Numbered from the stretch's first letter, positions 10,456 to 20,208 are shown. The stretch is 64,000 bases of DNA from Shewanella sp. 10N.286.48.A6 (GCF_002873135.1 NZ_MCVI01000015.1:45646-109645), one strand, 5' to 3'. The notes: generated by a model from the letters alone, not told the origin. A program made the numbers and translations.

Positions 10456-11835
10456 ATGATAGATATTATAAAAAAGATAACCGCTATCGTAGGTGATAAA
10501 GGCATTATCCTTGGGGATGACGTTGCCAACAGGCCTGCTTACTCTTATGGCAAAGGACAATGCCAAGCACTGGCCATAGTGCGCCCTGCTTCAACCGAAG
10601 AGCTATCTAAGGTGATGAGCCTTTGCCACCAGCAGGATCAAACCACCATCCCTTGGGGCGGGTTAACCGGATTGGTCAATGGTACCTATGCAACAGCTGA
10701 CGATATTGCGATTTCGTTAGAGCGCATGACTCAGATTGAGTCCATCGATAATCAAGCGGGCACTATGACAGTACAAGCGGGCGTGCCGCTACAAGTAGTG
10801 CAAGAAAAAGCCGCCGCACAAGATTGGTTATTTGCTCTGGATTTAGGCGCCAGAGGCAGCGCCACTATTGGCGGAAATATTGCCACCAATGCTGGCGGTA
10901 ATAGCGTGCTTAAATATGGCATGATGCGTGAACAAGTCTTGGGCTTAGAAGCGGTTTTAGTGGATGGTACGGTTATTTCGTCATTAAACAGTATGCTAAA
11001 AAATAACGCCGGTTATGATCTTAAACAGCTATTTATCGGCACCGAAGGCACCTTAGGTATCGTCACTAAAGCCGTGTTACGCCTGCACCCTTTGCCCAGC
11101 AGTCGCAATACTGCCATTGTCGCCGCAACCCAGTTTGATGCTGTTGCCAAGCTACTGAAATTACTCAACAGTCACTTAAATGGTCAGCTATCGGCATTTG
11201 AAGTGATGTGGGGCAATTTTTATCAATTAATGACCGACTCAGACAAGCACAATACGGTTATCGACAGTGGCTATCCATATTACGTGTTAATTGAAGCCAC
11301 AGGCCATAACGCCGAGCGCGACGCCGTGCAATTTGAAGAAGCGCTAATGGCTGCGTTAGAGCAAGATATTTTAGTGGACGCCGCAATTGCTAAGTCAGAA
11401 AGTCAGCGTGAACAGTTATGGGCCATGAGGGATGATATTGACACTGTCATCAGCGAGTTAAACCCACTGTTTGCCTTTGATATTAGCCTGCCTATTGCCA
11501 ACATGGAGCAATATATTCAGCAAGTTGAAAGCCAAATTATGACGCAGTGGCCCCATGCAAAATTCATTGTATTTGGTCACTTAGGTGATGGTAATTTACA
11601 TTTAGGCATTTGTGTTGGTAGCTATGATGAGCAGACTAAGCATCAAGTGCAAAGCATTGTTTATCAGCAGCTAAAACCTTACGCTGGCTCGATTTCTGCT
11701 GAGCATGGCATTGGTTTAGATAAGCTTAAATACTTACATTGCTCCCGCACTGACAACGAAATAGCCTTAATGAAACGCTTGAAGCTCGCTTTTGACCCTA
11801 AAAATCTTCTCAACCGCGGCAAGGTTTTCCCTTAG
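10456..11835 (+). CDS. FAD-binding oxidase, GlcD / D-2-hydroxyacid dehydrogenase type
   Basis: A protein of about 459 residues. An FAD-binding PCMH domain fills the N-terminal half, with PWGGLTGLVNG and the long motif ARGSATIGGNIATNAGGN that contacts FAD, plus GTEGTLGIVTKAVLRLHPLP. The C-terminal FAD-oxidase domain carries VFGHLGDGNLHLGI and SAEHGIGLDK, whose His residues mark the D-lactate/D-2-hydroxyglutarate/glycolate dehydrogenase family. The ATG at 10456 is preferred because AGAGAG sits five bases upstream; a GTG two codons earlier is possible. It would oxidise a D-2-hydroxy acid to a 2-oxo acid, a logical supplier for the 2-oxo-acid oxidoreductase encoded just upstream. That link is inference. 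Confidence 0.88.
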   Translation: MIDIIKKITAIVGDKGIILGDDVANRPAYSYGKGQCQALAIVRPASTEELSKVMSLCHQQDQTTIPWGGLTGLVNGTYATADDIAISLERMTQIESIDNQAGTMTVQAGVPLQVVQEKAAAQDWLFALDLGARGSATIGGNIATNAGGNSVLKYGMMREQVLGLEAVLVDGTVISSLNSMLKNNAGYDLKQLFIGTEGTLGIVTKAVLRLHPLPSSRNTAIVAATQFDAVAKLLKLLNSHLNGQLSAFEVMWGNFYQLMTDSDKHNTVIDSGYPYYVLIEATGHNAERDAVQFEEALMAALEQDILVDAAIAKSESQREQLWAMRDDIDTVISELNPLFAFDISLPIANMEQYIQQVESQIMTQWPHAKFIVFGHLGDGNLHLGICVGSYDEQTKHQVQSIVYQQLKPYAGSISAEHGIGLDKLKYLHCSRTDNEIALMKRLKLAFDPKNLLNRGKVFP

Positions 11836-11855
11836 AGGTGGTAATAAATGTCAGC

Positions 11856-11880
11856 GTAGCAAGCCATTCAGGTTTGCTAC
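11856..11880. terminator. Hairpin between convergent genes
   Basis: A 10-bp stem with one G-U pair (11856-11865 with 11871-11880, 5-nt loop) lies between the ends of the FAD oxidase and dadA-like genes. There is no clear T-run on either strand, so termination efficiency is doubtful. Confidence 0.45.
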
Positions 11881-11894
11881 CCTGTCCAATTAAC

Positions 11895-13151
11895 TCAGCA
11901 ATTAACTGCGTAATCAGCGAGAGATATTTCAGGGCGCTCGCCACTAATAAGGTCTGCAAGCGCCTTGCCAGAGCCTGCCGCCATCGTCCAGCCTAAATGC
12001 CCATGGCCAGTATTAATATATAAATTATCAATTTTTGAGCGGCCAATTAGCGGCACACCCGATGCTGACACCGGTCGTAAACCCGTCCAACTTTTGGTGG
12101 TTTCTGGGTTCACAAAAGCGCTAGATTCAGGATAAATCGCCTGCAATAAATCATAAAGATTCTGCAACCGCCCTGGATTTAACTGGGTATCATAACCGTT
12201 AAACTCTGCCGTACCCGCCACCCGAATTCGATTCCCTAGCGGCACCACCCCAGCGTGAAGCGAATGGTCTATCACAGGCATGCTAGGCCCGCCTTGCCAG
12301 CCATCAAGCGCTAGGGTTAATGAATAACCTTTACAGGGGCGAACCGGAATATTAACGCCCACTTTATTCGCTAATAACGGCGTGTAACTGCCTGCTGCCA
12401 ATACAAATGCATCGGCATCTAACTGGCCTTGGCTAGTGTTAATGTGGGTGATTTTGCCCTGGTGCTTAATAATATCGTTCACTGTGGTGTTATATAAAAA
12501 CTGCACCCCTACTTTTTCAAGGTAAGTTGTTAGCTCAACACAATATTGATGGGCATCGCCAAAGCGATCTTCAGGAAAATAAATACTCCCTGCAACCTTA
12601 TCGTTTAGCGGGGCCAATGCAGGCTCAAGTTTAAAGGTGTCATCACGGCTGAGCATAGTGAACTTAACCGCTTCAGGCTTAAGAAACTCAGCCATAGCCA
12701 GCACTTCATCCAGCTCCTGTTGCTGACGACAGACCTTAATGGTGCCACTGCCACCACCCAGATCAGACAACCCGATTGCTTGGGTCATATCATCAAGCAC
12801 ATCTAGGGTGTATTTCGCCATGCGGGTGTTACGAAAAATACTTTGCTCGTAGGTTTTACGGCGAGAGTTTTTTAGAAAGGAGAGCCCCCACAATGCCAGC
12901 GAGGGTAATGCTTTAGGTCTGAGTAGTAATGGCGAGTCTTCTTTGCCAATCATTTTTAGCATATTAAAGAACACACCTGGTGCATTCCAAGGATCTGACA
13001 AACTGGGGGTCAGTAAGCCGCCGTTGGCAAAACTGGTTTCAAGCCCTGCACTTTCACGTCGATCAATCACTGTGACTTGATGCCCTTGAGCATGTAGCTG
13101 ATAAGCGGTGCTCAAGCCCAACAGTCCACTACCAATAATAATGATATTCAT
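11895..13151 (-). CDS. dadA: D-amino acid dehydrogenase (DadA family)
   Basis: A 418-residue FAD-dependent dehydrogenase that deaminates D-amino acids to 2-oxo acids and passes electrons to the respiratory chain. The N-terminal Rossmann motif is IIIGSGLLGLSTAYQL, followed by VIDRRESAGLETSFANGG, which is typical of DadA. Other family marks are the RPCKGYSLTL segment near residue 270 and the C-terminal WTGLRPVSASGVPLIG and NTGHGHLGWTMAAGSG. The RidA gene 35 bp upstream is transcribed the same way and would be the first gene of a two-gene operon; RidA hydrolyses the imine that such an enzyme produces. There may be a separate core dadA elsewhere in the genome, so the symbol denotes family. Confidence 0.88.
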   Translation of the reverse strand: MNIIIIGSGLLGLSTAYQLHAQGHQVTVIDRRESAGLETSFANGGLLTPSLSDPWNAPGVFFNMLKMIGKEDSPLLLRPKALPSLALWGLSFLKNSRRKTYEQSIFRNTRMAKYTLDVLDDMTQAIGLSDLGGGSGTIKVCRQQQELDEVLAMAEFLKPEAVKFTMLSRDDTFKLEPALAPLNDKVAGSIYFPEDRFGDAHQYCVELTTYLEKVGVQFLYNTTVNDIIKHQGKITHINTSQGQLDADAFVLAAGSYTPLLANKVGVNIPVRPCKGYSLTLALDGWQGGPSMPVIDHSLHAGVVPLGNRIRVAGTAEFNGYDTQLNPGRLQNLYDLLQAIYPESSAFVNPETTKSWTGLRPVSASGVPLIGRSKIDNLYINTGHGHLGWTMAAGSGKALADLISGERPEISLADYAVNC

Positions 13152-13186
13152 GTTTTCCCCTCAAGCATTACAGCGCTAATTGGTGG

Positions 13187-13558
13187 CTAATCTTTTATCG
13201 CTAACGCTTCAATTTCAATGCGCGCACCCGGGATCAATAAATCAGATCTCACAGTCGCTCTAGCAGGAGGATTATTAGGGAAAAATTCAGCATAGGCCTG
13301 ATTAAAGGCGGCAAAATCTTCAACGTGGGTTAACCAAATGGTATTTTTTACAATGGCGTCCAGCGTTAAATCTTGCTCTGCCAATAAGTTTTTGATGTTG
13401 GTTAGCACTTGCTTGGTCTGCACGGTGATATCACCATCCACTAATTGATTGTTCTGATCAAACGCCATCTGCCCAGATAAAAAAATAAACCCACCCGCAG
13501 CAACCGCAGGAGAGAAAGGTAAGCCTAAGGCATTGTTACCTAATACTTGTTTAGCCAT
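13187..13558 (-). CDS. RidA family reactive-imine deaminase
   Basis: A 123-residue protein of the YjgF/YER057c/UK114 family. It shows the conserved start (LPFSPAVAAGGFIFLSGQM), the middle KNTIWLTHVEDFAAFNQAYAEFF and the C-terminal PPARATVRSDLLIPGARIEIEALA, in which the active-site Arg (in ARATV) and the Glu of IEIEA are retained. RidA trimers hydrolyse enamine/imine intermediates to 2-oxo acids and ammonia. The position directly upstream of dadA fits clean-up of imines released by D-amino-acid oxidation. Confidence 0.92.
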   Translation of the reverse strand: MAKQVLGNNALGLPFSPAVAAGGFIFLSGQMAFDQNNQLVDGDITVQTKQVLTNIKNLLAEQDLTLDAIVKNTIWLTHVEDFAAFNQAYAEFFPNNPPARATVRSDLLIPGARIEIEALAIKD

Positions 13559-13589
13559 TTAAATTCAACCTTATATCAATGATGTCATG

Positions 13590-13604
13590 ATGATTAAAAA
13601 TCAT
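13590..13604. promoter_or_regulatory. Candidate Crp/Fnr-type operator between ridA and the regulator gene
   Basis: ATGATT-AAA-AATCAT is a perfect 6-bp inverted repeat in the divergent region, about 30 bp upstream of the ridA start. It resembles the TGAT/ATCA half-sites used by Fnr-type factors, and a Crp/Fnr gene is the divergent neighbour. The rest of this 309-bp region holds no gene I believe in. Confidence 0.3.
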
Positions 13605-13867
13605 TATAGGAGTAATTATTTGGCCAACACTGCAATCAAGATGACACTTGGGTAACTCTTGTTAATAAAAAAACACTAACTGCACCCGCATGTAACAAAT
13701 TAGCACCATTTATTACTATGCTGTCGACCTCAGTCATGGTAGATATAATCAGCAGCCTTTTAGGGTGATGGCTAAATTTTTTACAAGAAAAAAGCCAATA
13801 TAACAATAAAATATGGCCGTCAATTTCAGCATAAATACTAAAAATAATAACCAAAGTGAGCTCTAGT

Positions 13868-14587
13868 ATGTCGAATACAGCTAATTGGATTGCGTTATTG
13901 CCGCAACACATTCAAGACGAAGTAACCGCTACATTTAAAATAAAACACTTTAGTGATGGAGAGCACATTTACAGAAAAGGTGAATCAGGTGCTGGCGCGG
14001 GTCAATATCAAATACTCAGTGGTACGGTCCGTCTAAGAGTTATTGCAGACAATGGTAAAGAAGCCACTTATGTGATTTATGGTGAGGGTGACTGCATCGG
14101 TTTTTTATCGGCTATTGATAATGATGTACGCCCGCAAGATGTTATCGCCATTGGTGAGGTCAGAGTCGGTAAAATTGTATCCAAAGACTTCGAGCAATTA
14201 ACCGAAAAATACCCCATTATTTATAAGACACTGTGTGAGCATGTGGCCTATCGTATTCGAGAGGTGTTTAACATGTATGAGTATGGGTTATTTTTTAATT
14301 TAGAGCGCCGCTTAGCCAATCAAATATTATTTTTACTGGCCTTTTCAGCCACTAATGTTCCTAACTCTGCTTGCCAAGAGCTTGAATTTACCCAAGAGAT
14401 GTTAGCCTCTTCAGTAGGTGCGACCCGTCAGGCCATTAACAAGTTACTGAAAGATTGGTCAGATGCCGGATTTATTGAATATCACTATGGAAAAATCCGT
14501 ATTTTAGATTCTAAGCCGTTAGTCAAAATATCTGGGGTGGATAAAATGATCACCTCTCAAGTGGCTGTTAAAGCCATCGCGTCATAG
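13868..14587 (+). CDS. Crp/Fnr family transcriptional regulator
   Basis: A protein of about 239 residues with an N-terminal cyclic-nucleotide-binding fold (ISFKHFSDGEHIYRKG-like opening, then GEGDCIGFLSAI) and a C-terminal winged helix of the Crp type (FTQEMLASSVGATRQAINKLL, recognition helix SVGATRQAI). The Fnr four-cysteine cluster is absent, so it is not an oxygen-sensing Fnr. The ATG at 13868 gives the more natural start; an in-frame GTG lies four codons upstream. It is divergent from ridA-dadA and upstream of a TonB receptor gene, so it is a good candidate for control of the surrounding catabolic block. That role is inference from position. Confidence 0.85.
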   Translation: MSNTANWIALLPQHIQDEVTATFKIKHFSDGEHIYRKGESGAGAGQYQILSGTVRLRVIADNGKEATYVIYGEGDCIGFLSAIDNDVRPQDVIAIGEVRVGKIVSKDFEQLTEKYPIIYKTLCEHVAYRIREVFNMYEYGLFFNLERRLANQILFLLAFSATNVPNSACQELEFTQEMLASSVGATRQAINKLLKDWSDAGFIEYHYGKIRILDSKPLVKISGVDKMITSQVAVKAIAS

Positions 14588-14690
14588 GCGTAAATAGGCT
14601 TAATTGCCCGCAAGTTATGGGATGAGTGAATGACTGCAGTGACGAGTTGAAGTTAATAGCTCACTTTAAACATTAAGTTAAATAGCATCA

Positions 14691-14725
14691 AAAAAGCGCA
14701 GATTATAAAATAATTTGCGCTTTTT
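14691..14725. terminator. Bidirectional terminator
   Basis: A perfect 10-bp stem (AAAAAGCGCA with TGCGCTTTTT, loop of about 15 nt) lies between the convergent Crp/Fnr and TonB-receptor genes, with T-runs on both strands. Confidence 0.8.
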
Positions 14726-14781
14726 ATTTATCGTCAAAACCAAGGTTAAGCGTTAGCTAGACCAAGGTTACACCTGCAAGG

Positions 14782-16959
14782 CTAAAACTTATATTGTCCT
14801 TTAACGCCATAGGTTCTTGGCTGGCTGTACTGAGCACGTCCTATGCCCAAAAATGAGGTCGAGTTATGAATTTGCGACACATCATCTGCCAGATTTTTAC
14901 CCCATAAGAACACATTCCATGCGCCTGACTCAGCTTCAAAGCCAATTCTTGCAGCGCTTTCACCGCGCTCTTGGTTTAAGTTACTGACGGCATTATCTGG
15001 GTTTGAGTAAAACTTATCCCGTTTGAAGTAATCAGCCTGAACCACAAAATCGCCATAGTTCAGTGAATAACGATACTCAGCGCCAATGCCATAGGTATAT
15101 TTAGGCGCTTCAGCTAATTGATTACCTGAGAAGTCAGTACCAGGGCCTGCTGGCTCTGGAAAAGCTTTAAATTCAGCATCAGTGTAACCATAGTTTGCCC
15201 ACAACTGTAGACTGTCGATAGGTTGCCATTGCAGCTCAAGTTCAAAGCCTTTACTTTCAACTTCTGCGGCGTTGGTTATGGTGATAGCCGTGCCACCTGA
15301 TGGCAGTTGGGTAAAGCTTTGCACCTGATAATCATCATGTTGTGAGATAAACACATTGGCATTTAGATTTAAGGTGTTATCTAAAAATGGCGACTTAAAG
15401 CCAATTTCATAAGAATCAACTGACTCATCTTCAAAGGGTAACGCTTCGGCATCATTGATTAAGTCGGCATTATAACCACCGCTTTTAAAGCCGCGAGAAT
15501 AGCGGGCAAATAGCAGTAAATCTTCAACAGGGATCCAATTTAAGCTCACCGTAGGTGATACATCTGATGCGTCACGTGACTCTTTGGCTGATAAATTAGT
15601 AAACAAGCCTGAAGTATCAACAATGGTGTAATCAATGGCTTTTTCTTCATAGGTGTAACGAAGACCTGCGGTAATACTCCACTGATCAGTAAATCGATAA
15701 TTACCGTGGGCAAATAGCGCATATGAATCGGCATCAACATCAGCTACACGGCTAGCACCAACATACACTGGTGGCGCAGCTGGGTTAAGTGCAGGTGCAA
15801 AGGCTTGGACATCTGAGTCACCCTCAATACTTTGGGTTAGGTAGTAAGCGCCAACAATGTAATCAAAGCTTTCATAGGCAGGAGAAGCGAGTCTTAACTC
15901 TTGAGAGAAGTGAGTTGAGTCTTCTGTTTGAAATTCAGTAAAGGCATAGGGCAGTGGCGAATAGTCTTCATCCACATCACTTAAGTTCCATTCTGAGCTA
16001 CGTAGGCCTGTAACCGATGTTAATTGGAATTCATTGGCAAAGGTATGATCAATGGTCAGCCCGCTGCCTTTAATGGTGCTATCTAACCTTTGGGTTGAAT
16101 CTAATGACACCACATTGACATCCGGTGCGAGTGGATCATCGACTTTTTCACCCAGTAATACGTTGGCTTTATTTTCAACATAATCAAAGCTTAACGACAC
16201 GTTGGTATTCTCACCCGCATGCCAATAAAATTGCGCTCGGGTTGCCAGCTCATCTTTATTATTGAATTCATCAACAAATTTATCTGCTGGGATCACCCCC
16301 AGCGGATCGCTGTTTTCAACAAAACCATCACGATCGGTTTTCGTCACTGACAAGCGCCCTGAAAAATCTTCAGAAAATGGAACATTAATACTGCCGTTAT
16401 AGCTTTGCAGGCCAAAATTGCCAATATCCACACCTAAACGCCCGCTCAGCTCATCTGAATGTGGTCGTTTAGTAATAATATTAATCGCACCAGCAACGGT
16501 ATTTTTACCAAATAGAGTTCCCTGAGGGCCGCGCAATACTTCAACACGTTCAACATCTAACGCGGATTGGTTAGCAGCTGATGAGCGCCCAACCCAAACG
16601 CCATCAATATATACCCCAACGCGGTTATCGTAACCTGGGTTACGTGAGCGATCACTAATACCGCGAATACCAAAAGATGGTGACGACTCTATGTACCCAG
16701 TGACAATCATGTTCGGCACACTAAATTGCATGTCTCGCACATCTTGCGCGCCTAGCCTTTCAATATCGGTCTCGTTCATGGCACTGATGGCAATAGGGAC
16801 TTCATTAATTGATTGGGCACGTTTTTGTGATGTCACCTGAATGACTTCAATACCTGTGGCGTTGTCTTGTTGCGTAGGGTCATTTTCTTGTGCATAGCTT
16901 GGAGCACTAAGCCCCAGCAAAACCACACTAATTGCGATACCTAATTGTGTTCTCTTCAT
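14782..16959 (-). CDS. TonB-dependent outer-membrane receptor
   Basis: A 725-residue receptor with a signal peptide (cleavage near SYAQ, residue 24), a TonB-box-like segment (IEVIQVTSQ, about 33-41), a plug domain containing the QSINEVPIAISAM and VEVLRGPQGTLFGKNTVAGAINI motifs (about 50-165), and a 22-strand-type barrel ending in aromatic Phe (KGQYKF). The plug and barrel match the IroN/FpvA-like or sphingomonad-type receptors that take up varied organics rather than a specific siderophore. It lies divergent from the M81 peptidase and its transporter, which suggests import of the substrate processed by those genes. The true ligand cannot be read from sequence. Confidence 0.92.
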   Translation of the reverse strand: MKRTQLGIAISVVLLGLSAPSYAQENDPTQQDNATGIEVIQVTSQKRAQSINEVPIAISAMNETDIERLGAQDVRDMQFSVPNMIVTGYIESSPSFGIRGISDRSRNPGYDNRVGVYIDGVWVGRSSAANQSALDVERVEVLRGPQGTLFGKNTVAGAINIITKRPHSDELSGRLGVDIGNFGLQSYNGSINVPFSEDFSGRLSVTKTDRDGFVENSDPLGVIPADKFVDEFNNKDELATRAQFYWHAGENTNVSLSFDYVENKANVLLGEKVDDPLAPDVNVVSLDSTQRLDSTIKGSGLTIDHTFANEFQLTSVTGLRSSEWNLSDVDEDYSPLPYAFTEFQTEDSTHFSQELRLASPAYESFDYIVGAYYLTQSIEGDSDVQAFAPALNPAAPPVYVGASRVADVDADSYALFAHGNYRFTDQWSITAGLRYTYEEKAIDYTIVDTSGLFTNLSAKESRDASDVSPTVSLNWIPVEDLLLFARYSRGFKSGGYNADLINDAEALPFEDESVDSYEIGFKSPFLDNTLNLNANVFISQHDDYQVQSFTQLPSGGTAITITNAAEVESKGFELELQWQPIDSLQLWANYGYTDAEFKAFPEPAGPGTDFSGNQLAEAPKYTYGIGAEYRYSLNYGDFVVQADYFKRDKFYSNPDNAVSNLNQERGESAARIGFEAESGAWNVFLWGKNLADDVSQIHNSTSFLGIGRAQYSQPRTYGVKGQYKF

Positions 16960-17289
16960 CGTCGCACCTGTTTATTTATTTTTGTTTATTGGATTATTTT
17001 TATAAGCAAAAAACAGCACGCTCCCAAACTGCGCAACTCAACAACTTTGCCTTTATCTAGGGGTAACAAACTGATTAGAGGCAATCTGTCACCTAGATTA
17101 CAAAGTGGTAACTTTCACGCAACGAACAAAAAGATTTCATCTTAACATTTGCCAGCAGCGTCTTTGTCACTGGACTGACAACTGCTGTTTCGGCGCATAA
17201 TGTTCAGCAAATGTAATCAATGTGACAGTGTGGTGATTGCTTAAGCCCCTATCTTAACGTTAACGTTTTGATTACAAGTTGGTGGTGGC
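16960..17289. other. Divergent regulatory region
   Basis: This 330-bp stretch separates the TonB-receptor gene from the M81-peptidase gene and must carry both promoters. It contains a TTAACGTTAACG repeat near 17255 but no convincing gene; the 66-codon open frame at its left edge shows no coding character. Confidence 0.45.
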
Positions 17290-18837
17290 ATGAAAGATTC
17301 AAATAAAATTCGCGTGGGGATCGGTGGGCTATTTCATGAAACAAACACCTATGCCACAGAGTTAACTGGGCCGACAACCCTTAAAGATTTAGTGGTGTAT
17401 GAAGGTGAAGCGCTATTAAAGCTTGCGGGTACTGCCATGGGCGGCGCTATTGATGCCTGTCTCGAAAGTGACTGGGAAATCGTCCCAACAGTATTCATGC
17501 ACGTTAACACCACATTCGGCACAGTTACCGACGATGCTTATGCCGCCGTCAAGCAGCAGCTGTTATCAACATTAGCCAATGAGCCAGTCGATGTATTTTA
17601 TTTGATGGTTCATGGCGCAGGTATCGTCCAAAGCACCTCAGATTTAGAAGGCGATCTGGCTAAGTCCATCCGCGAGGTCGTTGGGGTTGACACCAAAATC
17701 GTTGCCTCAACTGATTTACATGGCAAAGTGACAGATCTTATTGCTCGTGAATATGACTATTACACCACCTGTAAAGAATATGCCCACGTAGATTTTAATC
17801 CTTGCGCCAAAGAAGCACTACTCACTGGGGTTAGCGCCTTTTTAAATCAACTGACGCCCACCATGAATTACCAGAAAATTCCGATTTTATTGCCGCCTTC
17901 AACCACCATGGAGGCAGGTACCTTTGGCACCTTAATCCGCGATAAGTGCCTTGCCTATGAAGAAAATCCTCAAATACTCAATTGCTCGGTAATGCACGGT
18001 TTTCCCTATCAAGACACTGAATATTGCGGCATGTATGTATTAGTGACCACTGACAACGATATTGTGTTAGCTGAGCAAATTGCCACTGAATTTGCCCAAT
18101 GGATTTGGGACAACAGACAACTCAGCCTTAATCTGCCACCTAATGTCGATCAAACCATTGCCATCACAACCGATATTCTTGCCACTAAAGGCCGCTATCA
18201 AGCCCCTGCCGCTTTTTGGGAAAATGATAATAAACCGATTGTGATTGCAGATATTGGTGACAATCCCGGTGGCGGCTGTACCGGTGACACAACCCATTTG
18301 CTGAGTAAAATCCTCACCACCGACTTGGGTAAAGTGGCCTTTTTTAATATTCGCGATCCCCAAGTGGTAAAGCAAGCGATTGAGGCGGGTGTTGGCGCAA
18401 CGATTAGTGTCAATTTAGGTGGCAAGTTAGATCCACTTCGCAGTGGCAATCCTATTGCGTGCACAGCTTATGTAAAGTCGATTTCTGATGGCATAGAAAC
18501 CATTCGTGGGCCGATGTTAAACGGTGTCAGCTTCGATTTAGGTCCTTCGGTAAGACTCAGCATTGGCCAAGTGGATGTGATTGTGCAAACAGGCTTAGGC
18601 CAAGCTTTTGACGATGTATCGGGGCGTGCCCACGGCATTGATATTTATGAGTACGATGTGGTTTGCGTTAAATCATCAGCACATTGGCGCGCCTTCTACC
18701 AAAAAGTAAGTGATCACTTACTGATGGCTGACTCACCCGGGCTTACCACCGCCAGAGTGGGCGAATTTGCGCATACCAAGCTCACGCACCCTATATATCC
18801 CATTGATAATGATGCCAGCTTTCCCATTGGCGCGTAA
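17290..18837 (+). CDS. M81 family metallopeptidase (MlrC / microcystinase C-like)
   Basis: A 515-residue protein of the M81 (DUF1485/MlrC) family. The N-terminal domain opens with RVGIGGLFHETNTYA, followed by VHGAG (about 115) and the ASTDLHGKV segment, which supply likely zinc ligands (Asp and two His). The C-terminal MlrC domain carries the signature ADIGDNPGGGCTGDTTHLL near 320. MlrC opens linearised microcystin peptides; related proteins act on other amides, so the substrate here is open. The ATG follows a GGTGG site. A TonB receptor lies divergently and an MFS transporter 36 bp downstream, the arrangement expected for uptake and hydrolysis of one compound. Confidence 0.88.
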   Translation: MKDSNKIRVGIGGLFHETNTYATELTGPTTLKDLVVYEGEALLKLAGTAMGGAIDACLESDWEIVPTVFMHVNTTFGTVTDDAYAAVKQQLLSTLANEPVDVFYLMVHGAGIVQSTSDLEGDLAKSIREVVGVDTKIVASTDLHGKVTDLIAREYDYYTTCKEYAHVDFNPCAKEALLTGVSAFLNQLTPTMNYQKIPILLPPSTTMEAGTFGTLIRDKCLAYEENPQILNCSVMHGFPYQDTEYCGMYVLVTTDNDIVLAEQIATEFAQWIWDNRQLSLNLPPNVDQTIAITTDILATKGRYQAPAAFWENDNKPIVIADIGDNPGGGCTGDTTHLLSKILTTDLGKVAFFNIRDPQVVKQAIEAGVGATISVNLGGKLDPLRSGNPIACTAYVKSISDGIETIRGPMLNGVSFDLGPSVRLSIGQVDVIVQTGLGQAFDDVSGRAHGIDIYEYDVVCVKSSAHWRAFYQKVSDHLLMADSPGLTTARVGEFAHTKLTHPIYPIDNDASFPIGA

Positions 18838-18873
18838 ACGGTTCGCCGATAACAATAATAACAAGGATCATTT

Positions 18874-20208
18874 ATGAAAAGTTCCAGCAATGTCATCAGC
18901 GACGATGGCGCATTAAATGCCGAAAACCTGCCCACAACTGCCGAAGATAGCAAGGCGACCAATCGCTATTATGTGCTGTTTATGCTGGCGCTAGTGTGCG
19001 CCTTGGCTTATATGGACCGCTTCGTATTGTCGGTGTTAATCGAACCAATAAAGCACGACTTAAGCCTTTCTGATACGCAACTAGGTTTGTTAACCGGCTT
19101 TGCGTTCGCCTTTTTCTATGCTGTGTTTGGTATTCCCATTGCCAGACTGGCAGATAAATATAATCGTCCATTGATCATCTCTGTTAGTGTGGCGCTGTGG
19201 AGTACCATGACTGCAGCTTGCGGTATGTCAGTTAACTTCATTCAACTACTATTAGCCAGAATTGGCGTCGGAGTGGGTGAGGCAGGCTGTATTCCTGCCA
19301 GTCACGCCATGCTGGGGGACTTATTTCCCGGTAAACAAAAAGCCTTTGCGATTGGTATTTTCCAAGCTGGCGGCACCGTTGGTATTTTAGCGGGATTAAT
19401 TTTAGGCGGCTTAGTGGCCAACAGTGTGGGTTGGCAAATGACCTTTATTTTTATGGGCCTGCCCGGTTTAATCGTGGGCTTGGTGGTTTGGCTGACAGTA
19501 AAAGATAACAGAGGCCTAGATAGTGTCAGCAATCCGCTCATCAATGCTGATAATGATAAGCTCAACCTTATTGCGACCATCAAACATCTGCTAACACAAA
19601 GAACCTATCGAAACCTGATGTTAGGGCTATCTATGGGCGCGTTTGGTAATTATGGCATTGTGCAGTGGCTACCGTCATTTTTAATCCGAACCCATCACAT
19701 GAGCCTTGAAGAAGTCGGTGTTCTTTATGGTTCGGTAATGGGCTTTGGTACCTTGTTTGGTACCTTGGCAGGGGCGTTTTTAGCCCCTCAGATTATTGCT
19801 AAAGATCAGCGCTGGGAAGTCAAATGGGCCGCATGTTGCTTTGTGATTGTCATTCCAATCTTTATCGGCAGCTTTTTAGTTGCTAACTCAACGCTGGCAC
19901 TGGGGCTATTATTTTTAGGGGTATTTACCTTATCAACTGGGACTGGGCCATCATTTGCCGCAGTGCAAACCGTTGCAGGGCCTAAAATGAAAGCCATGGC
20001 CGTGGCACTAACCATGCTGTGTATGGCAATTTTAGGTCAAGGCTTTGGACCATTAGTTGTTGGCATGGTCAGTGACGCTTTAGTACCACAGTTTGGCGAG
20101 CAATCACTGCGCTATTCCCTCAGTATCTCAATGATTATTTTGGCATGGGGTGCGATTCATTTATTTAAAGCATCTAGCACTATCGTTAAAGACAGTCAGT
20201 CGCTTTAA
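18874..20208 (+). CDS. MFS transporter, spinster-like
   Basis: A 444-residue major-facilitator protein with twelve predicted helices. Diagnostic motifs are LAYMDRFVLSVLIEPIKHDLSLSDTQLGLLTGFAFAFFYA in the first two helices (quoted in part), the loop 2-3 signature GIPIARLADKYNR, and the helix-4/5 segment GVGEAGCIPASHAMLGD that marks the spinster subfamily. Such transporters often sit in marine catabolic clusters beside TonB receptors. It follows the M81 gene by 36 bp with an AAGGA-type ribosome site, so the two are co-transcribed. Likely role: inner-membrane import of the compound hydrolysed by the M81 enzyme (inference). Confidence 0.9.
   Translation: MKSSSNVISDDGALNAENLPTTAEDSKATNRYYVLFMLALVCALAYMDRFVLSVLIEPIKHDLSLSDTQLGLLTGFAFAFFYAVFGIPIARLADKYNRPLIISVSVALWSTMTAACGMSVNFIQLLLARIGVGVGEAGCIPASHAMLGDLFPGKQKAFAIGIFQAGGTVGILAGLILGGLVANSVGWQMTFIFMGLPGLIVGLVVWLTVKDNRGLDSVSNPLINADNDKLNLIATIKHLLTQRTYRNLMLGLSMGAFGNYGIVQWLPSFLIRTHHMSLEEVGVLYGSVMGFGTLFGTLAGAFLAPQIIAKDQRWEVKWAACCFVIVIPIFIGSFLVANSTLALGLLFLGVFTLSTGTGPSFAAVQTVAGPKMKAMAVALTMLCMAILGQGFGPLVVGMVSDALVPQFGEQSLRYSLSISMIILAWGAIHLFKASSTIVKDSQSL

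Noticed and set aside
13636..13911. 91-codon open frame in the ridA-crp gap
   Set aside because: No ribosome site, no recognisable protein features, and it overlaps the divergent promoter region and the start of the Crp/Fnr gene.
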